Positions 1 through 5,123 of a stretch of DNA of 6,438 bases are shown in pieces (within the stretch, counting starts at the first letter, position 1; each line of letters starts with the position of its first letter). The stretch comes from Acidobacteriota bacterium (GTDB lineage: Bacteria > Acidobacteriota > Vicinamibacteria > Marinacidobacterales > SMYC01), in NCBI GenBank assembly GCA_030598165.1, contig JAUVQL010000062.1:1-6438 (forward strand). Direction: 5' to 3'. The position numbers were made by a program, and so were the translations under genes. A model generated the notes under the pieces. The model worked only from the letters and a program-made list of their open reading frames with translations. It was not told the origin of the DNA and made no database searches.

Positions 1-968
1 GGTACGATGACGACGCGCTTCTCTCCTTTTTTCATTTGTGCCACAGCCTCATCGAAACCGGCCGTCACATGATCTGCACCAACCTCGAAAGCGAACATCT
101 CGCTTTCGTCAACTCCAGCTTCGACACGATACGGTGCACCCGCCTCCACAGTACTTCGAAACTTCAGTCCTTTTGCCGTGTGTCCAAGGTAGCGAAGCGT
201 AAGAGTGTCTCCGGTGGCGGGTAGGCGGCCTCGACCTTCCTGAACGACGACGTATTGCCAACCGCTGTCCATTGCGACGGCGTCGGGCCATTGAGCTTGG
301 ACATACTCTTCTTCCGCTTTGCGCTTTGCTGCCTCCCGTGTCTTTGCATCCTCTTCGACCACACCAACGAGCTTCTGAAAAGACCCGTTATCCGGGTGGA
401 ACGCTTTTGCCGTTTCACCGACACGTACGATGCGAACCGTCTCGATTGGGTCGTCTCGAACGATTTGAGTGACGACATCCATTCCCTCGAAGACTTCCCC
501 GAAGACCGCGTAGTCACCATCGAGGTAAGAACGGTTACCGAGAGTGATGTAGAACTGGTTGTTGGCCGTGTGCGGGCCACTGTTGGCCATTCCCACGGCT
601 CCGGCGTGGTCGTGACTGAGGGCGGGGTGGATCTCATTAGGAATAGCAAAACCGGAGTCCTCCGACTGCTCTGTATTGGGTGCTCCACCTTGGATCACAT
701 GCCCCGGGACCACACGTTGGAACTTCGAGCCATCGAAAAAAGGGATTCCTTCGGCAAACGCGGCGTTTTGAAGCGTACCTTCTGCCAGCCCGACGAAGTT
801 CGCCACTGTCATTGGTGTCTTCCCTTGCTCCAGTTTGATGACGATCGTACCTTTCGGAGTCCGGATCTCGGCATAGAGTCCGTCGGGATAGTGACTTTGG
901 GCACAGGCGAGGCCCCAGATTCCAAGAAATAGCAACCAGATGATGAACTGTAGCTTTCTCGTTTTCAT
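1..968 (-). CDS. Exported cyclophilin-FKBP fusion peptidyl-prolyl cis-trans isomerase (3' end outside window)
   Basis: Translating the minus strand from ATG at 968 gives 322 uninterrupted codons to the window edge. Residues 1-23 are a signal peptide (basic MKTRK, hydrophobic core, then GLACA), so the protein should act in the periplasm or at the membrane. The GLAC could be a weak lipobox. Residues 31-183 are a cyclophilin domain with FQRVVPGHVIQGG (83-95), MANSGPHTANNQFYITL (127-143) and YLDGDYAVFGEV (148-159). Against human CypA, Arg55, Gln63, Gln111 and Leu122 are kept (R85, Q93, Q138, L149). Phe60 is His90, Phe113 is Tyr140, Trp121 is Tyr148 and His126 is Tyr153. A charged, probably helical linker (about 187-233) joins an FKBP-type domain from about 237, ending in GFDEAVAQMKKGEKRVVIV. 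There the usual FD pair is F270-R271. A GGGAG ribosome site sits 5 nt before the ATG. The domains are certain; activity of the FKBP half is not. Confidence 0.95.
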   Translation of the reverse strand, partial: MKTRKLQFIIWLLFLGIWGLACAQSHYPDGLYAEIRTPKGTIVIKLEQGKTPMTVANFVGLAEGTLQNAAFAEGIPFFDGSKFQRVVPGHVIQGGAPNTEQSEDSGFAIPNEIHPALSHDHAGAVGMANSGPHTANNQFYITLGNRSYLDGDYAVFGEVFEGMDVVTQIVRDDPIETVRIVRVGETAKAFHPDNGSFQKLVGVVEEDAKTREAAKRKAEEEYVQAQWPDAVAMDSGWQYVVVQEGRGRLPATGDTLTLRYLGHTAKGLKFRSTVEAGAPYRVEAGVDESEMFAFEVGADHVTAGFDEAVAQMKKGEKRVVIV

Positions 969-983
969 GTCAGCTCCCGTAAC

Positions 984-1118
984 TTATTTTTGGTGCACTA
1001 TATCGCTGGCGGTAACGAGGTCGAACCATGCGACGCATCGTATCATCTCTCCCACAACCCCAACACACAATTCAACATCTGCTCGGACGGGTAAGACCTT
1101 CACGGTGGTCGCCGTCAT
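984..1118 (-). CDS. Possible 44-aa small protein or leader peptide upstream of the immunophilin
   Basis: The reading frame has ATG at 1118 and TAA at 986 to 984, 15 nt before the immunophilin start. The ATG is preceded by AAGGAG (1128 to 1123) with a 4-nt spacer. This is one of the two best Shine-Dalgarno sequences in the window, though the spacer is short. The predicted peptide begins MTATTVKVLPVRADVELCVG and ends SDIVHQK. It has no signal peptide, membrane segment or motif that I recognise. Its placement would suit an upstream, translationally coupled ORF in an immunophilin transcript. A chance ORF in the 199-bp gap is equally possible, and a putative immunophilin promoter lies inside it. 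Confidence 0.25.
   Translation of the reverse strand: MTATTVKVLPVRADVELCVGVVGEMIRCVAWFDLVTASDIVHQK
997..1024 (-). promoter_or_regulatory. Possible sigma70-type promoter for the immunophilin gene
   Basis: On the minus strand TATAGT (1002 to 997, 5 of 6 to consensus) is preceded at 16 bp by TCGACC (1024 to 1019, 4 of 6). It would start transcription near 990, giving a leader of about 20 nt that carries the GGGAG ribosome site at 978 to 974. It lies inside the 3' part of the possible small ORF 1118-984. Visual match only. Confidence 0.3.
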
Positions 1119-1147
1119 GCTGCTCCTTTGTGCGGGCAGTACAAGCT

Positions 1148-1160
1148 CCGATAGTATCGG
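1148..1160. repeat. 13-bp interrupted palindrome just downstream of vapC
   Basis: CCGATA, G, TATCGG is a perfect 6-bp inverted repeat around one base, 7 nt beyond the vapC stop codon. There is no T tract after it on the minus strand, and a 1-nt loop cannot form a normal RNA hairpin, so an intrinsic terminator is unlikely. A site for a dimeric DNA-binding protein, or chance, remain possible. Confidence 0.35.
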
Positions 1161-1167
1161 CAACACC

Positions 1168-1575
1168 TCACGGTAAGAGCTCGAATGCTTTTATATGCGA
1201 GGGTTGTATCTTACCGAAGTGACGCCGATCGGTGGTGGCGATCGACCGAAGCCGGAGTCGCTCGGCGATGGCAACCACAGAGGCGTCCACGAAACCGATA
1301 TCAGGATACTGCTCCATAAGGGTTGCTGTGCGCTCGAAGTCCTTGGTCGTCAGGTTCTGTACCGAGACTTCTCCCGCCGCGACCGAACGGACGAAAGCCA
1401 ACTCGGCGGAGGGACCTAAGCGGAGATGTACTAGGTACGCCACCTCGGGCAGGACGGTCATGGGAACCAGTAGGACATCGGGTTGGTCGGCAAGGAGATC
1501 TCTCGCCCGCTCGTGCCAATCGTCGTCCACGTCGGCAAGGGCATAGAGAACACCTGTGTCGAGGAGAAGTGCCAT
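1168..1575 (-). CDS. vapC: VapC-type PIN-domain toxin, predicted ribonuclease
   Basis: A 135-residue protein, the normal length for a single PIN domain. It begins MALLLDTGVLYAL. The four acidic residues that bind Mg2+ or Mn2+ in PIN nucleases are visible in order: D6 (LLLDTG), E44 (VLPEVAYL), D97 (FVDASVVAIAERL) and D116 (IATTDRRHF). VapC toxins cut RNA, often tRNA or rRNA, and are held inactive by their VapB partner. I cannot tell the target. The start chosen is ATG at 1575, which overlaps the antitoxin stop as TGATG, the usual coupling of antitoxin to toxin. A TTG one codon upstream (1578) is possible but less likely. With all active-site residues present and no frameshift, the toxin looks intact. 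Confidence 0.92.
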   Translation of the reverse strand: MALLLDTGVLYALADVDDDWHERARDLLADQPDVLLVPMTVLPEVAYLVHLRLGPSAELAFVRSVAAGEVSVQNLTTKDFERTATLMEQYPDIGFVDASVVAIAERLRLRSIATTDRRHFGKIQPSHIKAFELLP

Positions 1576-1877
1576 CAAGCACGCTTCTTGTTAGTTGCTG
1601 GATTCGATTTTGCTGGTCGTTTGCCAGTGCGTCCCTTACGCGCCTTTCCTGAGGGAAAGTCCTGCCAGAGTAGCTCTTCGTGCTTTTCTGCGGTGTTCCT
1701 ATGGCCGCTCCGGCCCATTGCGACAAAGCTGGGACCGGAAGCTGCCTTTTTGCGCTGCGCTACATAACTTCCGAGGGCTTCTCGTACGAGCCCGCTGACC
1801 GGTCGCTTTTCTCGCTCGGCGAGCGCACGCAGGTCCCGCTCCAGGGCTTCGTCGATGAAGATCGTGGTACGCTTCAT
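1575..1877 (-). CDS. vapB: VapB-type ribbon-helix-helix antitoxin with a basic C-terminal tail
   Basis: A 100-residue protein. Residues 2-9 (KRTTIFID) form the DNA-contacting beta strand of a ribbon-helix-helix fold. Helices follow at about 10-24 and 27-41 (PVSGLVREALGSYVAQR). Residues 50-72 (PSFVAMGRSG, then EKHEELLWQDF) match the usual VapB segment that wraps around and blocks the toxin. The protein does not stop there: residues 75-100 are a Lys/Arg-rich tail (SGKARKGRTGKRPAK, ending NKKRA) that I do not expect in typical short VapB proteins. The start chosen is ATG at 1877, immediately before the ribbon. A TTG at 1913 would add 12 residues but would run through the promoter and palindromes. 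There is no Shine-Dalgarno before 1877, and the -10-like TATCAT ends 7 nt from the ATG, so the mRNA may be leaderless. VapB with VapC probably represses its own promoter at the adjacent palindromes. Confidence 0.9.
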   Translation of the reverse strand: MKRTTIFIDEALERDLRALAEREKRPVSGLVREALGSYVAQRKKAASGPSFVAMGRSGHRNTAEKHEELLWQDFPSGKARKGRTGKRPAKSNPATNKKRA

Positions 1878-1913
1878 ATGACGTATGATAGCATATATCA
1901 TATGAATGAACAA
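1874..1913 (-). promoter_or_regulatory. vapBC promoter with palindromic operator candidates
   Basis: On the minus strand TTGTTC (1913 to 1908) is 17 bp from TATCAT (1890 to 1885, 5 of 6 to consensus). The predicted transcription start falls on the vapB ATG. Two copies of the 8-bp palindrome TCATATGA (1874-1881 and 1898-1905, 24 bp apart) flank the -10. A 7-bp inverted repeat, TATGATA, 5 nt, TATCATA (1884-1902), overlaps it. Ribbon-helix-helix antitoxins normally bind such paired sites over their own promoter, so autoregulation is the natural reading. No binding data are implied. Confidence 0.6.
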
Positions 1914-1924
1914 CCGCGGAATCA

Positions 1925-1980
1925 GTGACAGTCACCACCACATCTCTATTAGATTGTTAGAGATAAGTGGTGACTGTCAC
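1925..1980. repeat. Long imperfect inverted repeat, REPIN-like, between boxB and vapB
   Basis: Two 14-bp arms, GTGACAGTCACCAC (1925-1938) and its exact reverse complement (1967-1980), enclose a second 7-bp pair, ATCTCTA (1942-1948) with TAGAGAT (1958-1964). A 9-nt loop and a 3:2 internal mismatch complete it. The transcript could form a hairpin with 21 paired bases. Each arm also contains its own palindrome, GTGAC-N-GTCAC. The element starts 2 nt after the boxB stop codon. It could act as the 3' end or stabilising hairpin of the boxCB mRNA. No T tract follows on either strand, so it is not a classical intrinsic terminator. Two inverted copies of a short palindromic unit around a spacer is the layout of REPIN elements, but the family is unknown to me. 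Confidence 0.9.
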
Positions 1981-1982
1981 CA

Positions 1983-3389
1983 CTATTTCTTGACGTATTC
2001 GAACTCGAAGGGCTTGTCCTTGACGTTGGTTTTTTGGGGCGGAGCGATCCAGTTCGCGATCTTTCCAGGCTCGTAGACGGGCATCATGAGACTGTTGACG
2101 TAAGCCCTATCCTCTTCCGAAGGAAGCCACTCGCCTTTCTTAGCATTCCACTCTTCCTCGGAGATCATCTCGCCCTCGGGAGTGAAGAAAGAACTCCCGT
2201 AGGTTCCAATCTCCCGGTGGAAGGCCGTGTGCGGAAGGCTCAGCCGGTGAGAAACACCGCTTTTGTCTATGATTCTGTTCCAGCGTTCGACGCCCTTCTG
2301 GCAGTCTTCGATGTAGGCATCGCGCAAAACTTCGTTCATCGCGTTGCGTAACGGTACGTCTTCGTGGACCATCTTGCCCTCTTTGATGATGTCCAGAGGA
2401 TAGAAACCTTCGAGAGCCTTGTGGTCGTCATGCTTTTCTTCCTTGTAGCGTCCCTTGAGACCGGCCGCAAAGTACTGGGCGGCGTTGGACGAGACTTCTC
2501 CTCCGAATAGATCCAAAGACACGCTGAACCAGAAGTTCAAGAATTTCTGAAGCGTCGGGAGGTCGATACCCCCTTGTTTCCTTACGTCGTCGCCACCTTC
2601 GCGCATCAGCTCGGCGGCGCGTTGGATCACCCGGCCAATTCCCGTTTCGCCCACCGACATGTGGAAGGCCTCCTCGGTCAGCATGAAACGGCACGTTCTA
2701 GACAAGGGATCGAAGCCGCTCTCGGAAAGAGCCAGAAGCTGGTACTTCCCATCGCGATCGGTAAAGAACGTGAACATGTAGAAGCTCAGCCAGTTGTCGC
2801 AGGGCTCGTTGAAAGCAGCCAACAGACGCGGCTTGTCTTCATTGCCGCTCCGCCGTTCCAGAAGCGCCTCGGCTTCTTCGCGTCCGTCGCGTCCAAAATA
2901 CGAGTGAAGTAGATACACCATCGCCCAAAGGTGACGTCCTTCCTCCACGTTCACTTGGAAGAGATTGCGTAAATCGAGGAGGCTGGGAGCGGTCTTTCCG
3001 AGACGCCTCTGCTGCTCAACGCTTGCTGGTTCCGTATCCCCTTGGGTCACAATGAGGCGTCGGAGTTGCGTGCGGAACTCACCGGGAACTTGCTGCCACG
3101 CCGGTTGGCCTTCGAAGTCACCGAAGCCAATCTTACGATCGGCTAGGGCCGGCGTAAGAAAAATGCCCCACCTGTAATCGGGCATCTTGACGTAATCGAA
3201 GTTGGCCCACCCGCTCGGCTCGACCGAGATGGCGGTGAGTAGGTAAACGTCGTCCTCCTGAAATCCGTCCGGTCCCATCTCGCGCCACCACTTCAGATAG
3301 TTGGGCTGCCACTTCTCGAGCGCCCTCTGGAGCTTGGCATCGCCGGACAGATTGACGTTGTTTGGAATTTTTGCATCTAGTTCCAGCAC
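1983..3389 (-). CDS. boxB: Benzoyl-CoA 2,3-epoxidase, oxygenase component BoxB
   Basis: A 468-residue protein, full length for BoxB. With electrons from the reductase BoxA, BoxB uses a di-iron centre and O2 to convert benzoyl-CoA to 2,3-epoxybenzoyl-CoA in the cytoplasm. The N-terminus (IPNNVNLSGDAKLQRALEKW, 8-27) and KMPDYRWGIFL (68-78) are characteristic. The iron ligands recalled for Azoarcus evansii BoxB are E120, E150, H153, D211, E240 and H243. All occur here at the same numbers: E120, E150/H153 in EEGRH, D211, and E240/H243 in EEAFH. The active site therefore looks intact. The start is GTG at 3389. A strong GGAGGAG (3404 to 3398), embedded in the last boxC codons, lies 8 nt upstream, which supports this GTG. 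Stop TAG is at 1985 to 1983. One nucleotide separates the boxC stop from this start, so the two genes are surely co-transcribed and probably translationally coupled. No boxA lies in the window. Confidence 0.97.
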   Translation of the reverse strand: MLELDAKIPNNVNLSGDAKLQRALEKWQPNYLKWWREMGPDGFQEDDVYLLTAISVEPSGWANFDYVKMPDYRWGIFLTPALADRKIGFGDFEGQPAWQQVPGEFRTQLRRLIVTQGDTEPASVEQQRRLGKTAPSLLDLRNLFQVNVEEGRHLWAMVYLLHSYFGRDGREEAEALLERRSGNEDKPRLLAAFNEPCDNWLSFYMFTFFTDRDGKYQLLALSESGFDPLSRTCRFMLTEEAFHMSVGETGIGRVIQRAAELMREGGDDVRKQGGIDLPTLQKFLNFWFSVSLDLFGGEVSSNAAQYFAAGLKGRYKEEKHDDHKALEGFYPLDIIKEGKMVHEDVPLRNAMNEVLRDAYIEDCQKGVERWNRIIDKSGVSHRLSLPHTAFHREIGTYGSSFFTPEGEMISEEEWNAKKGEWLPSEEDRAYVNSLMMPVYEPGKIANWIAPPQKTNVKDKPFEFEYVKK

Positions 3390-3390
3390 T

Positions 3391-5028
3391 TCAGGTTCTC
3401 CTCCAGTCGAATTGCGGCAAGCTCGGCTTACCGTAAAGCGTGAGCGCCCCCTTCTCTCCTACTGCATTGGGCCGCTGAAAAATCCAGTTCTGCCAAGAAG
3501 AGAGGCGACCAAAAATCTTCGTCTCCATGGTCTCGGGGCCGGCAAATCGAAGTGACGCCTCCATACCGGTCAAGGCATCCGGCGAAAAACCGGCCCGTTC
3601 TTCGACGGCAATTCGGATCTCGTCCTCCCAATCGATGTCATCGGGAGCAAAAGTCACTAAGCCATATTCCGCAGCTTCCTCCGCTTCAACGAGGCCATCA
3701 AGTCCCAAGACGCTTTCGAGTTGCTCCGAGTCTCCCAAGAAACGGGTCTGGAGCCGTGAGAGACCGTTCCCCATGGGAAAGGAGTCTCGATTCAAAGGAC
3801 TCAATCCGACTCGTGGAGTTGGCTCCCCACCCGCCAGCATGTAGCTCCTATCAGCAGCCAGTGCCAGCTCGAAAAGACTTCCCACGAAACACGACCCCGG
3901 CTCGATGAGGGCGAACAAGCTGCGCGCCGTTAGATCGAGCCTCTTGAACGTGCGGCGCATTTTCAAGATGATTTCGTTGACGAGCCAGTTTTCTGACAAA
4001 GCCGCCAACGTTTTATCGACGGCTAAAACCGCTTCAGGATCCCCGGTTGTCTTCAAGACGAGGAGACCAACGGTCTCGTGGTTGAATCGGAGACGGCAGA
4101 GCAGATCGTCGAGCTCCCGCGACATGGCGAGAGGCCAGTAGTCACAACCCGCCTCGTGGATGGCTTCTACCGTATCGGGTTGAGCACCTTCGGGTCCGCG
4201 GACCGTTACTTCAGCCGTTCGCTGCGCGGGATTGATCGCGGCCTCAACGTGGCGGTAGTTAATGGCTTTATCACTCACCTGCGGTGCGAGAGGTTCGAGC
4301 TCGATCCCCTTCCCTTCCGCCCTTCGAGGAGAGGACTCGGCCAGAGCTTGGACCCTTTCTTCCACAAGCTTGTCGAACCGGCTCCGTGGAGCCACATCAT
4401 CGACCAGCCCCCATTCCTTGGCGCGCTTGCCTTTCATTCCTTCGACTAAAGTCGAGAAAACATCGGCGCGGTCGCGCCGGACCATTCGCTTGTCCACGAG
4501 TCGCGTCAATCCGCCGGTCCCTGGAAGCACCGCCAGCAATGGAGCCTCGGGGAGGGCCACGACGGCGTTTCCATCGTCAATGAGAAGGATCTCGTCGGCC
4601 GCCAGTGCAAGCTCGTATCCGCCGCCGGAGGTGATCCCGTTGAGGGCGGCGATGTACTTCTGACCGCTCGCCTGGCTCGCTTCCTCCATACTGAGTCTCG
4701 TCTCATTGGTGAACTTGCAGAAGTTGACCTTGAAGGGATGCGACGAGCTCGCCAACATAAAGATGTTCGCGCCTGCCGAGAAAATACGCTCCTTGGCGCT
4801 TTGAATCACTACCACCTTGACTTCGGGATGCTCGAATCGAAGGCGCTCCACGACATCCGCCAGCTCGATGTCGACACCGAGGTCATAGCTGTTGAGCTTG
4901 AGCTGGTACCCGGGCCGGAGCCCACCGTCCTCCCGAATGTCCAGAGTCAGGTATGCTGTAGGTCCTTCGGTTTTCAGTTTCCAGTGCCGATAACGGCTGG
5001 GATGAGTCTCCAATACAATCGGTTCCAT
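3391..5028 (-). CDS. boxC: 2,3-Epoxybenzoyl-CoA dihydrolase BoxC (crotonase superfamily)
   Basis: A 545-residue protein, full length for BoxC. It hydrolyses 2,3-epoxybenzoyl-CoA, cleaving the ring to 3,4-dehydroadipyl-CoA semialdehyde plus formate. The N-terminus is typical: SRYRHWKL (11-18) and GLRPGYQLKLNSYDLGVDIE (36-55). The first crotonase half has two oxyanion-hole segments, FSAGANIFML (83-92) and GITSGGGYELALAADE (131-146). PEAPLLAVLPGTGGLTR (160-176) follows, with a glutamate (E161) near where crotonases carry acid/base residues. A second, diverged half spans about 290-460 and includes SCFVGSLFELALAADRSYML (379-398). The C-terminus has SSWQNWIFQRPNAVGEKGAL (510-529). The ATG at 5028 is chosen because the N-terminus then matches the family. 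It lacks a clear Shine-Dalgarno. It is the first gene of the boxCB operon and is divergent from boxR. Confidence 0.97.
   Translation of the reverse strand: MEPIVLETHPSRYRHWKLKTEGPTAYLTLDIREDGGLRPGYQLKLNSYDLGVDIELADVVERLRFEHPEVKVVVIQSAKERIFSAGANIFMLASSSHPFKVNFCKFTNETRLSMEEASQASGQKYIAALNGITSGGGYELALAADEILLIDDGNAVVALPEAPLLAVLPGTGGLTRLVDKRMVRRDRADVFSTLVEGMKGKRAKEWGLVDDVAPRSRFDKLVEERVQALAESSPRRAEGKGIELEPLAPQVSDKAINYRHVEAAINPAQRTAEVTVRGPEGAQPDTVEAIHEAGCDYWPLAMSRELDDLLCRLRFNHETVGLLVLKTTGDPEAVLAVDKTLAALSENWLVNEIILKMRRTFKRLDLTARSLFALIEPGSCFVGSLFELALAADRSYMLAGGEPTPRVGLSPLNRDSFPMGNGLSRLQTRFLGDSEQLESVLGLDGLVEAEEAAEYGLVTFAPDDIDWEDEIRIAVEERAGFSPDALTGMEASLRFAGPETMETKIFGRLSSWQNWIFQRPNAVGEKGALTLYGKPSLPQFDWRRT
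3398..3404 (-). promoter_or_regulatory. Strong ribosome binding site for boxB inside the end of boxC
   Basis: GGAGGAG on the minus strand falls in the codons of the C-terminal DWRRT of BoxC, 8 nt before the boxB GTG. It decides the GTG at 3389 as the start. It contrasts with boxC, boxR and vapB, which lack an evident Shine-Dalgarno. Confidence 0.75.
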
Positions 5029-5076
5029 AGTGCCATCAGCATATTCGGGATGTGTGCCGCTCGCAAGCCTAAATGA

Positions 5077-5116
5077 ATTATACTACTTGCATTTCACCAT
5101 TCACTAGCATTATAGT
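5077..5116. promoter_or_regulatory. Divergent boxC/boxR promoters and candidate BoxR operator
   Basis: Minus strand: a perfect TATAAT (5082 to 5077), with only a weak -35 at 16 bp (GTGAAT, 5104 to 5099), would start the boxCB transcript near 5070, about 42 nt before boxC. Plus strand: TTGCAT (5087-5092), an 18-bp spacer and TATAGT (5111-5116) would start boxR at its own ATG (5124). The two promoters overlap within 40 bp. Between the -10s lies a tandem direct repeat, CATTTCAC then CATTCAC (5090-5104). There is one TGCA (5088-5091), a motif recalled as recurrent in BzdR operators. A single repressor bound here could control both directions. Confidence 0.55.
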
Positions 5117-5123
5117 TCTACAT

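Noticed and set aside
164..688. A 174-codon minus-strand ORF overlapping the immunophilin gene
   Set aside because: It is another frame of the same strand inside the true gene, and its Ser/Arg/Thr-rich translation is typical of an out-of-frame shadow.
255..932. A 225-codon plus-strand ORF opposite the immunophilin gene
   Set aside because: It lies antisense to a clear cyclophilin-FKBP coding sequence with diagnostic motifs. Its own translation has no recognisable domain.
940..1176. A 78-codon plus-strand ORF across the vapC-isomerase gap
   Set aside because: There is no ribosome site or motif. It overlaps the start of the immunophilin gene on the other strand.
1878..1913. Extended vapB start at TTG 1913
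   Set aside because: It adds residues unlike the family ahead of the ribbon-helix-helix strand, and it would translate through the promoter and operator palindromes.
1925..1980. Inverted repeat as a standard rho-independent terminator
   Set aside because: No run of T follows the stem on either strand, and the arms are built from inner palindromes.
5073..5123. Upstream ATG start for boxR at 5073
   Set aside because: The extra 17 residues do not resemble XRE regulators, and the boxR -35 and -10 fall within this stretch.
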